A stretch of DNA of 64,000 nt from Paroedura picta (lineage: Eukaryota > Chordata > Lepidosauria > Squamata > Gekkonidae). A program made the position numbers and the translations under genes. Each line of letters opens with the position of its first letter. Position 1 is the stretch's first letter. The stretch spans positions 13,069,345-13,133,344 of the forward strand of contig NC_135381.1 of NCBI RefSeq assembly GCF_049243985.1, written 5' to 3'. Positions 15,070 to 30,000 of this stretch are shown piece by piece. The notes beneath the pieces were generated by a model. It searched no databases and was not told the origin of the DNA. It saw only the letters and a list, made by a program, of their open reading frames with translations.

Positions 15070-18000
15070 TTTTAAAAGCAGTATAAACTACCTGTTGGGA
15101 TGGAGTGGAGAGTGCTGCTATCAGTTTGGCCACAATTGGTTTCACTTTGGGGTCACTCTTGTCCAAATGTTTGGCCAGAGACCCCATCAGGATGACCACG
15201 CTCTGCCTGACGGCATCGTAGCTGGCATCGTTTGGCGCGTTCTTCAGGAACTCCTCGAACACGGGCAGCAGGGAGTTCACGCTGTCCTAAAAAATCAAGA
15301 TATTGTTAGCCATGACCAGAGGAAAGCCACTTAATCACAGCTGGGCAGAGGAGGTGGAGGCCTTTATAATCCATCATTAAAAAGTGACCCCACAGAAAAT
15401 AAATCTGTTATTTTGTAAGCTTCTTTGGGTCCAAACTGTGGGAAAGGGCTGGATATAAACAAAGTCAATAAACAATATAGTTGTTGGGGGGGCAGATAAA
15501 AGGAGGTAACAGTGTGAGGATGGGACACAAGAGAGTTAAGTACTTGAGGGCCTTGCAGCCACCCCCCCCCCACAGGTGCAATCTGGCCCAGCACAGCTGG
15601 CATTGCACAACTGGGCCACAGTTTCCTGGGGGGAAAGGCTGCCGGGGAGAGAAGGAAGGAAAGCTCAAGATAGGGAAGCAGATACAGGTAAGTTTGGCAG
15701 GTGAATGGGAAGGAGAGAAGCAAGCAGGAAAAGGGGATAGGGGAATGTGGGCTTTCAGGAAAGGGGAAGAGGGTGGAGAAATGGGGATGCACCGGTAAGT
15801 CCTTGCAGGTCTCAAACCTGCACCGATTTAAATGCTAAACGACAGCTCAAACCCCACTTGCCTTGCCATGGGTGTTGAGTGCAGAGAGGGCTGCGTCCAG
15901 CATGCATTTCCGGACCTCGGGATTGCGATCATTAAGGGCATCTGGTACAAAGAACTGGAAAAGAGGCTTCACCTGGGAGCTATCCAGATGCTGGGACAGT
16001 TTGTTCAGGGCCAAAGCAATGCCGCACCTGTCGGGATAACATGGTAGTTATGACATTCTCATCTCACACTCGCTATATTTTACACAAAAGAAAACTGGGG
16101 GGTCTTCCGTTTAGATGAAGTGAGTGCTGGGATTCAAACAGGGAGTACCTAGCTTCCCACTGGTCAGGTGGAGATTCAGATATCACGCGTCCAAGAGCAT
16201 CCAGAACCGGAGGGGGCCTCTGACAAGAGAGAAAGAAAGGAGGAGTCCATCAGGAAAAAAATAATGTTCAGGCACTGTGAGAGGTAGGAACAGACATAGA
16301 ATAGAATAATGGAGTGGGAATGGATCTCTGGTGTCATCTAGTTCAACCCCCTGCACAATGCAGGAAATTCTCAACTACCTGCCCACCCACAGTGACCCCA
16401 ATTCCTTGTCCAGATGATGCCCCCCTCCCCAAAATAATCCCTGGCCAGTCTGGTCTGGAGGAAATTCGTATCCTGACACCAAAGTAGCAATCAGCATTTC
16501 CCTGGGCATGCAAGAAAGGGCCACAAGAGCCAAGCTCAGACACAATCCCTTCTGCCCACCCACTCACCATCTGCCTAAGTTCACAGAATCAGCATTTTTC
16601 TCAGATGGCTATCTAGCCTTTGCTTATAAACTTCCAAAGAAGGAGAACCTCCCACCTCCCGAGGAAGCCTGTTCCACTGAGGGACCGCTCTAGCGTTCAG
16701 GAACATTTCCATCTGCCTGGGTTACACCATCTCTTGGAACTTACGTAAAGTTTCTCCTGATAAATCTCCATCAGCTTGGTCAGGACATCTCTTGTTTGAC
16801 TACGATACTGTTCAACGCTCTTGGAAAGGGCCTCGGCACCTGCCTGCCGCACGGCTTCCTCGTAGTGGATGACATCTTTAATCAACACCGAGCAGATATC
16901 CGGCTGCAGCTCCAGGCCCATCGACTCCCACAGCCTGCAGGCGGCAAAGGAAGGGAAAACTAAAGAGAACGGTTGGGGGTCTCGAATGTTGGAAAAGACA
17001 TTTCTCTGCCTGGGACTCCGAAGAGTGAGCAAATGCTCCGATTCAACCTAAGGCAGCTTGGTATGTTCCAGGGGCACCAACATTCTGCCTCAGGTCCCAG
17101 AGGAACGATATCCGCTCCCCACTTGGACTGTCTTCCCATGGGAGAAGCAGGACTGCAGATGGTATCTCACCTCTCGGCCAACTTTCGAATTTCTTCTTCC
17201 TTGTCAAAGTTCACCACCCAGAGGCGGCGCAAGAGGTTCAGCCCGTTCTTCTCGTCGCTGTCGGGAGTCGGCAGCACCATCTGCAACTCCATCAGTCCCT
17301 GAAAGAGAAACCAACCGGACCGATCAGTGCAAAGCTTCTCTCCAGCTTCCCCAAGGCCTGGCACCTCGAGATGTCAATCACAGCGGAGGTCTGCAGGAAG
17401 CTAAACTAGGAAGTGGCCGAACTCTCCCTTCCAGTGCTTGTAGTCTGCATGCCGAGATATTCCCCCATTGCTCCACGTAACAGGGAACGGAATCATGTTC
17501 CTATGTGCCGCTCTTTTACTGCCTTTCTTACTGTGGCAGAGACACACCACTGCAGGATGCTGCAATGAATGCAAGGAAATTAGGACAGCAGTCAGACGGT
17601 GCTATGTTCACAAGCAAGGGATTAAGGCAACAGTTCCGCTCCTTTTTTTTGTCCCCTGGTGCCTGGCATCCCTCTTGACCCTGAACACAGCTTGGTGTAG
17701 TGGTTAGGAACAGCGGATTCCATTCTGGCAAGCTGGGTTTGATTTCCCCTTCCTCCTCCACATGCAGCCAGCTGGCTGGCCACCTCATGGGCCCTAATTC
17801 AGCCCAAAAGCAACACGCTTGTGTTTTGGGTAAATAAGTTTAGCAGAAGCTTCAAGGAAGAGTGAAGGATGGCAGCAAGGAAATAACCCCTCCTGTCCAA
17901 GAGAGAACGTGATTCCAACAGACCCGGAGAGCTGCATCGCGAACGTTCATGCACGGGGACTGAAGGGCTTGCAGTAGCACATCGATTTCCTCTTGCTCTG

Positions 18001-21000
18001 CGTAGGCGCAACCGTCCTCTCCGCTACTGCTGGCGCACAAAGCTGTCAGGGCGTTTGAAGCCAAAACCTGAGAAATGCCAACAGATTTAGAAAGATCAGC
18101 CAGAATTCTCTTTCACGATGTGAGGGTTTATTTGAGCTATTCACATGCTGCCTTGTGCAGATCAAGATCGTGTGTGTGTGTTAACCCCAGCATGATTGTA
18201 GGTGAATCCCCTTTGCTTTACAACTTCTCTCAAAGCTATACTTCAGACAAGGAAAACCTGTCCCTTCCCCATCCCAACCAGCAAGGAAAAACAGCCTATT
18301 CTTGTGAGATCCGAGTTTCCATAGGAAGGCTCAAACCAAAGAAATTCTATGGGGTATGCTAATGGCAGGCAACTAGCCATCTTGGCAAGCAAGGTCTGTT
18401 TAAGGATGGCACCTGATTCTCCCAAGGTCTCATGCAGAGGTCTTCCCCACCCCACCCAACAGGTATCTCTGAACTGGAGTTATCCACCATGCACACAACC
18501 ACTCAGAACCACAGAGCCAACCAGATGCCAGAATTGGCATGGCCAATGTTCACCACTGAGCACTACTTCATAGCCCCAAACGAGGGCTGGAAGGCGTCAA
18601 CGCCATGAAGAAGCTGCCACCTCCTTGCAGGCAGGGCCTCAAACGGAAGGCTTGTGCTCAAAGAAAATCCGAAACTGATATCACATGACATTAGACATGC
18701 AGAATCCCTACTGCGAACCATTGGAAAATATTAGTAAAGGGGACAACAGCTCCAGGGACCTGTGTCTGGCCCATGGGCCACCTGCTGGTCACGCCTGTGC
18801 TGCAATACGTCAGCTCACCTGCAATCGTGGAGAACCAGTTCCAATCACTTTGGTCAGGAGCAGCAGCATGTCCGTGCGGGGCAGCAACTCAGGTCCATTC
18901 TGACAAGCGTTCAGGAACAGAATGAAAGAAGGAAGCAGAAACATCTGTCATTAAAGGGCCTCCCTTATTGAGAGCAGCAGCTCAACCCATGGGGAACAGG
19001 TAGCTCACAATCAAAGCTGAGTGACACTCTGTCCAGGAGTTAGGATCGCTAGGGATCAGGCAACTATTATACTTCCATCCCTAGGCAATGAAATAAAGAA
19101 AGAGGGGGAAGAAAGAACTCTCTGGGGGGCGGGAAGGCAAGGAGCCAAAAGGATTTTTTAAATTTTATTTTGCCATCTTGTTATAACTGGCTTATGGAGA
19201 CTCTGTAGGCCTGGGTGGCCAAACTGTGACTCTCCAGATGTCCATGGACTACAATTCCCATGAGCCCTTGCAAGCAGCCTCTGGAGAGCCACTGTTTGGC
19301 CACCCCTGCCATAGGGTTTTTGAGGCAAGTGATTCCACTGCCTGTGGACTGCCTTGGCAGACTCCCATCCAAGGACTAATCCGCCTCGACCCTGCGTAGC
19401 TTTCGATGCAATCAGGCCGGCCAGTCAAAAAGATGGGGAAGAATTAAAAAGCGCCCTGGTGTGTTTAAGTGACGGTAACTTAGGATGAGTCAGGTGGGTA
19501 GCCACGTTGGTCTGCAGCAGCAGAACAAAAAGTCCAATGGCAACTTTAAGATCAACGAAGTTTTATTCAAGATTCTTTCATGAGACAAACAGAAGTGTGC
19601 TTGCCCATGAAAGCTTGTATCTTCAGTAATTTAAGAAGAAGAGGACTGGGGACCATGAGGCCGTAGCAGGCCTGGGAGTAGCTCTCAAACCAATAAGCAC
19701 AAGACAGGAAAAAGAGCTAAGAAGCAGGTCTGTAGGCTGCATATTCTTGCCCTAACTCCACATACTTTTGATTTATTCCTTTAACCATATATTTCTGTTT
19801 ATTGTGCATTTGTTTTCTGTTTATCAGGACTTGCTCAGAGCCCATGAGAACGAGCAGGCTTCAAAAACACAAAAAGTTAAAAAAATGCCTCTGGAAGACA
19901 GAAAGGTCTCTCACCTCATCCACCAGCAAATTCTGGTTATTGGCAGATGACCGCAGCTGGGCATGGACCGTGATGGTCTGCAGAACCTTGACCAGAAGTT
20001 CTTCCTTCTCTTCGCTGTCATTGGGAGTTTCCAGCAGCACCATCTTCAGCAGAGGGAAAACTAAGGAAAAGGCTGGCGCTGAGAAAGGCACAGGGCCTAC
20101 GAGGAGCAGGAAGAAACCAAGCGATGTCAATGATTGAATCTGCTCCCACATACATACCATGGGCTGGTGTCAGGCTTTGCGGCTGGATGCATTAGAGTGC
20201 TGGGCAAGTCTAGCCCACTCCCCACTAAACTAGTAGATAACGTTGGGAAACCATTCAAAATGAAGGGCAAGATCAGGGCTCCTTTGGCTTAGCATGCAGA
20301 AGGCCCCAGACTCAATCCCTGTCCTCTTCAGAGATCCAATGCAGGATCCTTTTCGGTGTCAGCTTCAAGCAAACAAAGAAGAACAAACATGCCCGAAACA
20401 GCCAAGAGGTGAAAGCAAAGTCACTACAAAGAGAAGAGCCCGGGAGATGCCTCACCCGCTGCCTCTCCCTTGCTTATCCGGCCAGGAACTGTGTTTGCAT
20501 GGAGCAAGTTAACCACTCGATGAACCGCGGTGGGCAGGCCCTCCTGGCACCAGGATTCATCCAAATCGCATTCCGGCTTCATCATCCGCAGGGTCACGTG
20601 ACTCACCAGAATGCCTGCGGAAAGGGGAAGGACGGAAGGATCGTCGGGTCTGGCTCGCTGCAGAAGGTGGCTTTGCGGACGCAGACAAGAACTTCAGGGT
20701 GCCGCACAGCTGCGGCGGCACCACTGAATACAGAACACAAACTGTGCGGTGTGACGCTCGGTTAAAGCACCATATTCTTGACTCTCTTTAGGATGAGGTT
20801 GATGTTTTTATTGAGGGGGAGGGCAGAAATCTGAAGGGTGAGGGGAAGAAGACAAGAGACCTCTTCCTGAAAGGCACTGGCTAAAACAAAATCCCAGGGT
20901 ACTCTTTTTCCTCTTAGTGAGAACTGAGCAGGGGGCTAAACACAAAAAACTTACAGAGCTCTCTGCCTACATAGGTACCCCCCTCCTGGGGGAAAACAAT

Positions 21001-24000
21001 GCTTATGGGCTGAACTTGGACCACGGGACGCCAACTGACTTCTTGCTTTGGCACACAGAAATAACTCAGTTACCAAAAACATCTGGGAAGTGACGAATTA
21101 ATACTGGAGACAGTGTTGGTAAGTGGAGAGGGGATTCCACTCGTCAAGGTTTCTGCCCCTTTAGTTTTACGAACATACGTGCAAAGAACCACAAAAAAGG
21201 AAGAAGAAGAGCTAGGTTTTTATACCCCAACTTTTCACAACTCGAAGGATTCACAAATCGGCTTACAAACACCTTTCCCTTCCTCTCTCCACAATAGGCA
21301 CTCTGTGATGTCGATGGGGCTGAGAGAGCTCTTAACAGGACTGCTCTGCGGAAACAGCCCTAAGAGAACGGTGACTGGTCCAAGATCACCCACTTGGTTG
21401 CATGTGGAGGAGTGGGGAATACCAACCCCAGTTCTCCAGATTAGAGCCAGCCGCTCTTAACACCACACTGGCTCTCAGGAGCCAGCCCCAGGAGACTATG
21501 GGGAGTAGGACATACCCAAATAGCATCCATTGATGCTGCAGTGTCACTTCCTGCTATGTAATCAATGAGGTGGTGTCACTTTGGTTAAACAGCAGAAAGG
21601 AGAAGAAGAAGAAGAAAAAGAGTTGGTTCTTATATGCCGCTTTTCCCTACCCGAAGGAGGCTCAAAGCGGCTTACAGTCGCCTTCCCATTCCTCTCCCCA
21701 CAACAGACACCCTGTGAGAGAGGTGAGGCTGAGAGAGCCCTGATATTACTGCTTGGTCAGAACAGTTTTATCAGTGCCGTGGTGAGCCCAAGGTCACCCA
21801 GCTGGCTGCATGTGGGGGAGTGCAGAATCGAACCTGGCATGCCAGATTAGAAGTCCGCACTCCTAACCACTACACCAAACTGGCTCTCAGAGGGGATTGG
21901 ATGGGAGGGCAACCTATTCAGCCTAGCTGTGTTTTATACATGGGAACAGGGCGCTGCCTTTCCTCTGGCTCTGCTCCTGCTGCAACACGACCGAGGCTGG
22001 TCTTGTGCCTCGTTCACAGCCAGGCCCATGTTCAAGATTAGCAGTCCAGCAAGGCCCATCTCAGCAGCCTTTTTTATTCTAAGAGAAAACCCATAGAGAG
22101 TGCTGATTTCCCTATTCCTCCATACCTCCTGTTAGCTTTCCCTTATGGCATTCTCACAAGCTTTCTTTTGTGCAAGTAGTTCTGAGCCTCTGGGGTGGGG
22201 GGGAAGTAATGCAGTCTAATAAAACGCAGCTTAATAAAACCGAGACTTTCTCGACACTAACCAAAAGTCTTCAAGTGAGCGGGCATCGCGCAAGACGCCA
22301 AAGAAAGTAAAGGGGTCTTAATCCGCGGAGCAGCCAGTGGGGATTTCAGGAGAGGCAGGAAAGAGCCAACGAGAGCAGGGATGTACTGAGAGAGGCCGGG
22401 CGGGTTCCTCTTTAGAACAGCCTCCAGAAGGCCCAGCATGGATTCCAGTTCATCATCAAGCTGCAAGAAGACACGGCAGAGGTTACTTTCAAAACGTGAA
22501 CTAAAGAGGAAGCCAGCAGGTTTTGAATGAAGACTTACAAATAAATGTATTCCCCTATTTTGTCTGGGCAAGCATAGAATAGACCATCCGAGTCTCGTGG
22601 CACCTTAAAGACCAGTGAATTGACCTCTTTTGTGTACATTTTCTTCCTGCCCTTCCCCCAAGGAACTCATAGCAGCAAAGATGCTCACAACCATCCTGTG
22701 ACATAGGCTAGGCTGGGGCAGCAGTACTGGACCCAAGGCCACCTCATGAGTTCCTGGCCCACCTGTACAACTCAGGTGTTGGGTCGGAACATTCAGATGT
22801 CGCTGAAATGAGCGGGGTGCCTCCTTTTGTTCCTGGATCTCTGCGACAGGAAATCCTCACGCTTGGTAAGGCTCAAGAGTACCATTACTTGATGGAGGAG
22901 GGATTGTATTGTGTATGGCTCTACTTGGGAAAGGTAGTCTCTGACATCAGAGATGGGAATTTGCACGGGGTTGGAGAAACCAGCTTGTCATTCCTAGAAA
23001 GGAGGGTGATTTAGGTCCAACACCATTTAGCATAAATATCTGGACATCCAGGGGTTTTCCCTTGTATTCAGTCTTCAGTGGAAATTGGGTCCACAGAAAG
23101 CTGGGCAGGAGATAAGGACTCCTCTGACTTCTTATTACCACAATGAACTCGGCATATGCTCTGTTCTACCCGCTACAGCATAAGTAACATGTTTAGTTTA
23201 GTAAATTCAACCAGATTATCTTTCGCTTGAGTATCTAAGTGCCGCTGTTGCTTTGATCTTTCCCCCGGGTTTGAATTTTGCCTTTTCCCACCCCTTTTGA
23301 ATTCTGCCACCCTTTTCCTTTTTTTCTCTTGAGATAAACCTTTGTGTAAAAACATTTATTTGGCTTCGCTTAATATAATCTATTGTGACGTTTCTCTTAA
23401 TCCCGTCCCCATATGCTAGAACAGGCTTTCTCAACCGGGTTTTGTGAGACCCTCGAGCTTCTTGACAGCCCTGGAAGGGTTTCCCAAATGGGAATGCCCA
23501 AGCAGGTCCTGGGTTTAGCCCAACTCTGCCCCCGCTTGCCTCTTTCAGTTGTTTCCTGGTGCGAGATTCCTTTTCCAGCTGGGCGTTCAGCATCTCCTTC
23601 TGCTTGCTCGTTAGCTGGACCTCTTCCTTAATTCCCTTCTTCTTCTTTATCTCCTGCAGAAGGCCAGTCGTGTTATTTCACAAATGGGAGAAGCTCCTTC
23701 AGACTCATGAATGACCACAAGAAACAAAGACAGACCTAAGGTGGATGCAGCAGCAAAACACGCATTTTGGAAGAGCCTTGTGACTTAAGGGGCCTGCTGG
23801 GAGTAGCCTGGGGCTTTAAGGGGCTTGCTGCTAGCCCTGGAGTCTTCCCATGCAGTAGAAGCACAGCCACCCCCTGGAATTAACACATGCCTGGAACATA
23901 TTAATGAGTCTTCCCTGGATCATGTTTCCACCTGTACCTAATGAAACCTCCTTGTCTAATAAGTCTGGGGCAACATTGTTCATACAGTCCTGGCATCTTG

Positions 24001-27000
24001 GACACCACTGCATTCCATTCTTCTTCAACTCCTGTTCTATCCTTGTTTGTCTTGCTACAACTCAAAATATTTATCATTTTCACAAACAAAATGCTCTAAG
24101 ATGATACAGAAAGCAACCCAAAGTCAGGCTTAAGAGAGCAAAGACAAACGCTTCAAGGACTGCCATTGGTTTGGCTAAACTTTCCGGCATTTTTTTAAAA
24201 AAACGATCCAGCCAGCATGGTGCGGTGGTTCTGAGCTGTGGCTTCCAATCTGGCGAGCTGGGTTAGATTCCCCACTCCTCCACATGCAGCCAGCTGGGTG
24301 ACCTTGGCCTTGTCACAGCCCCGGTAGTGCTCTGTCAGAACTCTCTCAGCCCCACCCACCTCTCAGGGTGTCTGTCATGGGGAAAGGAAGGGAAGGTGAT
24401 CATAAGCCAACCTTGAGGCTCCTTCAGGCAATGAAAAGCAGGGCATAAAAAACAGCTTTTCTTCTTCATCTGCCCTGCTTTTTTCCAAGAAACCAAGGTG
24501 ACCCACATGGATTTCGTCCTAAGCTGTTGCCTCTAAAGCAGGTCAAGGTTAACAGATGGTGACTGGCTCAAGGTGACCTACAGAGTTCAGGAAGGATTTC
24601 TACCCCTCTCTCTCCACTGCAATATATTGTCTGATACTCCCAAACCGTTAAAAGCCTCACCTCCTTCAGCTCCAACTCAATGATCTGTTCCTTGAAAGAA
24701 TACGCCTTGTTTTCCCGTTTCATGTTGGCCTTTTTCAGACTGTCTTGCTGTGCGCTGACACAGAAAAGCACAGAGGGGCATCAAATGGCAGCAAGAATGC
24801 CGAAAAATCAACTCTGTCACAGTCACCCACCCACCCACCCACCCCTCAGTGGGGCGGTTTCTCTGAAGACTCCAGAACGTTAAGCCCCCACACCTCACCT
24901 ATGCAAGATGGATTTGTCATACAGCTCCCCTTCAGGGGTCTTCATGATGGCAAACTCCTCAAGTGTCACCTGACCCAGAGCGGGGTTTTCCAGGGAGGTG
25001 GAAATGGTGCTGATCACTTGAGGGAGCACCCTGCCGGGAGACAGGGCGGAGAGCATGCCCGCTGCATTCAGAGAGGACTGTCAAAGGAAAGAGAGAGATT
25101 AAGAACCCCGCCTCAATTACAGTGTGCGACACCATTTCAGAGTCTCAGTGCCCATGCAAATCAGATGTGCACTTTATGGGAGTTTGCATTAAGATCATCG
25201 CCCGCCTCCCCCCCCCCCCCCCCGGCTCCCAATTCCCCGGTTAGCCTCTTAGTCTCGCTCGCAGGGCAGCAAGCAGCAGTGTGCATTGATAAGCCGGTTT
25301 TCTAAGTCAAAACTCTTTCTGATGAAATGCAGCAGTGAGTCACAATGTGTCTCACTTGGCGGAGAGGCCATGGCTTTCCGATCACAATGCTATGCATCCA
25401 CGAATTCTCCATCTTTGGACATTTTTAAGCAGAGCTGGATAGCCATCTGACAGAGAGGCTGATTCTGTGAAGGCTCAAGGGGGGGGGGCAGGTTACAGTG
25501 GATGAGAGATAGGGTTGTGAGTGTCCTGCATAGTGCAGGGGGTTGGACTAGATGACCCGGGAGATCCCTTCCAACTCTATGATTCTATGAAGAGCTGCAG
25601 CAGCTTTCACCATAGGACTGACCTAGAAAGTGCAACAGTCCCCCTCTTCCCAAGGCAGCTTCATATTTTATCAGCCAGCCCACTCCCAAGCACATGCTCG
25701 TCCGAAGTTACCCCTGAAAACCAATCCCAAAGAATGAAACTGGCTACCTTATTCATGGGTTTTTGAGTGATGATCCTGTCAAAAATGTCGCCTAGATGTT
25801 TGCTGATGAAATCTTCGGGGTCAAGTTTCATCTTGGTCAGGAGGGCTGGCCAGAGACCGGACGGCCCTGCCGCTGGACGAGAGAAATGGCAAGAGTGACT
25901 TAAAGGAGGCTCCGATGCACAAAACAAGTGAAAACAAAACAAGCCCACACCCAATGGCAACACTGTCCTCCCACCCCCCCCCCAAGAAAAAGCTCACCTA
26001 AAGAAGGATGATTGCTCACAAGCAGCATCTCCAAGGCCAGCTTTTCCGCCTCCTCGGGATCCGAGTCCCGGCCTGCCACGCACGAGACCACGCACAACAT
26101 TTCCTGAAGGGCTCGAGGGGAAATATATGTCCTTCCCTGTTCCGTCAGTTCTCCAGACTCTGTCACCAACGCCTCGGCTGGAAGCACCTGGGGGAGAAGA
26201 AGGGCCGGTTTAGGGCCTCGGGGAACAACGCTAGCCCTGTTGCTGCTGCAGTGCATGAGCTGGGGAGGGGTGGGAGTACCACTGCTAAGCCCCTCAGGTA
26301 CAGAGAAGGCACACCAGGACGGTACTAGAAAGGGGGGAAATACACAGTGCAGTAGAAGGCAGACGTTGAGCAGGCATGGCACAATGATAGATCAAGATGG
26401 GTAGCCCTGTTGGTCTGTCTGTATCAGTCGAAAAGAGCAAGAATCCAGCAGATGAAAGCTATTTGTATCAGGGGATGAGCTACTGTGAGCCACACCGTGA
26501 GCCACACCCCTTCAGATACAGCTCATGACTCTCCTGCCCCCTCTGCATACCACACCTAATTCAATCACACCTGCTGTTCTCATTCGGCACCTGAATGAGT
26601 GTCACTTCCCAATACATAGGACAGATGGACTCACACGGCAGCTGTACCTGAAGAAGGGAACAGTGACTCACGCAAGGGCCTCCTCTGCCACGGATTTTGT
26701 TAGCCTTTAGGGTGCTCCTGGACTCTTGCTTTTTCCTAAGGCCCTGGCACGAAACTGACAGCGTATCACACATGTTCTAGTCTCCCACCTAAACTGCCTC
26801 ATAGAGTTGAGCGGATATAATGACTCTGTTCTTTAGGTCATCAGACTATAGCCCTTCCTGGAGTTATTTATTTTTTATTATATTTATATTATATTTTATT
26901 ATATTATATAAGCAAGAGTTGGTTCTTGCTTGCATTGTAGAAGTCTAAACAAGGCACTGGGCAAAAAAAAAATCATTTACAAAGTCCTGGAAAACTCTGA

Positions 27001-30000
27001 ATGCAGAGTTGATACCAAGAGAACAAGGATACTCAAGAACACACATTGCTGTGTGGCTATGGGGAACACACAAAAAGATAATAATTTTGACTCTTTGTCT
27101 GCTGTGAGTGGTTCTCACCTGAACACCAGTGAGGCCAAAACTCTGGCTCCTTCTCTCCCAATCATGTCCTTGCAGTGGGTTTCTGGGATTTCAAGGTAGG
27201 GCCCAATACTTCCTAGGCCTCCTTGATTGACTAAGCACTGCAGCCCTGTTAGCATTATATGACTGCTGTCAGTGAAGAGTCCCATTCTGCATAGCAAGTC
27301 TAAGCAGCTGGAGAAATGCTGGATTGGGGAACATTTACCTTATGAGAACTGAGAACTGCTTTCAGCTCTTCTAAGAGCCCGTAAGCCAACTTGAAACCTC
27401 CGGGCAAGGCCAAGAGTTTTCTTGCCGTCTGCTGGGCGAGCCTCCGGACACACCACGGCCGGCTGAGAAGGACCACAGCCAGGGCTCTGTGACACTGCCT
27501 GAAAGGAGAGAGTGTGAGGTAGGAAAAGGAAGGGGCAGAGAGCTGGCAGAACGGTCGAGTGGAAAGCTATAGTTTTGACAATGCCTTCGCTTCAAAAGCT
27601 CAGCACAAGCCTGTGATGGCTGGGCTCCTTATCCCTCCCCTAAGATCCTCCCTTCCTTCTGTGCCCAAGATGAAACTGGGTCTACGTCGCCCAAATCCCC
27701 AGGGTGTTGGAGAGAAGGCTCAGCCAGGAAGGGTTGTCTTAGTCCCCCCACAGTATGACCATTCTGACAGGTACATAATTAGCCTGGCCAGTCGGGGGGG
27801 GGGGGTGTGGATATTTTCTCCCCTCTTGCCAGGCATTTGGGTCTTCCCAAACCAGTCTGAGGAACAATTCTGGGGGATAGCCAGAGTTGTGTCTCTAGTA
27901 GAGAAAGAAAGCAGAGACACCTTTATGGCAAACAAAGAAGACTTGAGGCTCAGCATCTGTTATTCCCAGGTTTGCAGGCACTTGACCTGGTCACGGCCAG
28001 AGGTTAAAGGGCAAGATGCAGAGAGCTCTTGAGGCGTAGTAAAGTGTGGCCCTGAGTGAACAGGACTAGCAGATACAGAACTAGCCCAGGATCTTGTACC
28101 TTCGACTGTTTGTAATTTTGTAAGTTACTCCGTGTCCCCAATGGAGACAAAAGCAGAGTTAAGAATGCTTAATTAAATGAACCCCTTTGATTAGGTCACC
28201 ATAAAGGTACTGGACTCTAGCAAAAGCAAATCAAGCTATACGTACTGGACTTTAGCACCAGACAGCCGATGCTCATGGTCCAAGAGGAGGCGCTCTGTCA
28301 GCTGCAGGACAGTACACATTGCTGCAGGAAAAAAAAACAGCACAGAACAAGGTGGGTCTGGTCTCCTCTTCTTTACCATGGCCAGGGCTGTATGCAATTC
28401 CATGATGCCACAGGGCCACAAAATCTGCCTTCCTAAAAACCTCCTGTTACTTTAAAAACATTTAAATAACCAAGTTTAAGCTTGCTTCTTTTTTAAAGGG
28501 CAAGTTCACAGCCTTTGGCTGCTGAGTATCACACAAAAGAGGTGATCTCTTTTCGTGGAAAAGCTGGCCTTTTAAGACGCTGGACAGGAAGGTTCCTCGG
28601 GTATACAGAGGCCTTTGGGGGCTTCAGGATTCAAAGCACTGACGGCACGTGGGCCGAGCTGATGGTAACCTAATCAAGCATGAGGTTCTAGCAAGAAAAG
28701 CAGCAGTGGGAAAACTTGTGATTAATTAGCCTTTTAAATCAGAGAGAGATGGGCATCTTCATTCATTGTACAATTATGATTGAAACAAAGGGCTGGAGGG
28801 ATCTTCCAAGCTCACCCACTTTGCCTCATCCTTTAGACCTACGGCTTCACCCAGTTACAGCCTGCCCCTGACTAGAAGAAGATGCAGATATGACCACATG
28901 GCAAAAGCAAGTTCGAGGGCATCTTCTGAAGCGCTACAACTCACCTTCCTCTGACGCAGACTGCAGGAATTTCTCCGACGTGAAAATCTGCTTTTTCTCA
29001 TCCAGAATCAGCTGCCAGAAACTACTTAGCTTGCTTTCTGTGATGCAAAGCAAAGGAAAGTGTTAAGCAAGACTAGGACAGACTTCATTGCAAAGATCTC
29101 GAGGACCAGGCTGCTCTTGTCAATTGGGGCACTTTCTATAATTCCGTATCAAAGCAGAAACCTTTTCCTGACTGCGCTTAAAAACCCTTTGATTTACTCC
29201 TTCAGTGGGCTAATGTAAATGGGTTGCAGAAGCTTGCTTTCCTTATAAAATGTGGGTGAGCTGGGTGCAGGATTATCTCAGAGCACAGGAATTCACACAC
29301 CCACCTGAAGCTTAGCAGCTCAAACAAAAGAGTCTGAAAGTGTTTCCATAGACACTCCAATCTGGGCTTTCATCAAAGCATTTCAGCACTGCAGAGGCAC
29401 TGCTTAAAGAGCATCCTTGTGATCAACAGTCCATGATGCAATCCTGGTCCAATAAGGATGTAGCCACCAAGAAGGTTGCCACCTTTTCTGTAACTCTGGA
29501 GTCTCTATCTGCTAGCAATTTATAGATCAATCTCTGATTATGAATTGCAATCATGATGCAATTCTGGTCCAATAAGGATGTAGCTTCTTTGGGTCCCCCC
29601 CCCCAATCCCCCAGGGAGAAAAGCAGGATATAAATTAAGTAAATAAATAAGTTACGGGAGTGGACACACAGGGCTTTGTGAAAAGCTCAAACTAGCACCT
29701 TGATATTGGCTTGGAAACACATAAAGCAACAAGTGCAACTGCAGTACAGAAGAAGGACTTCTCAGTGACTCAGCTAAGCTTGACACAAGTTCATCTCAGC
29801 CTGTTACTCCTAAGACTTAGGACCTAAGTAGCCTCTTCCTAGCCAAAAAGAAACTGGCCCTATTAAAAACAAATTGTGGGAGGGGGACACATCTCAGCCC
29901 TCCAGGGGTCTGCTCAAGATCTTACCTATTTGCGGGTCAGCCACAGAGAGCCTGCAAATCAGCAACGCTGCTGCAACGCCTTCTGTGACGAGGGGAACCT

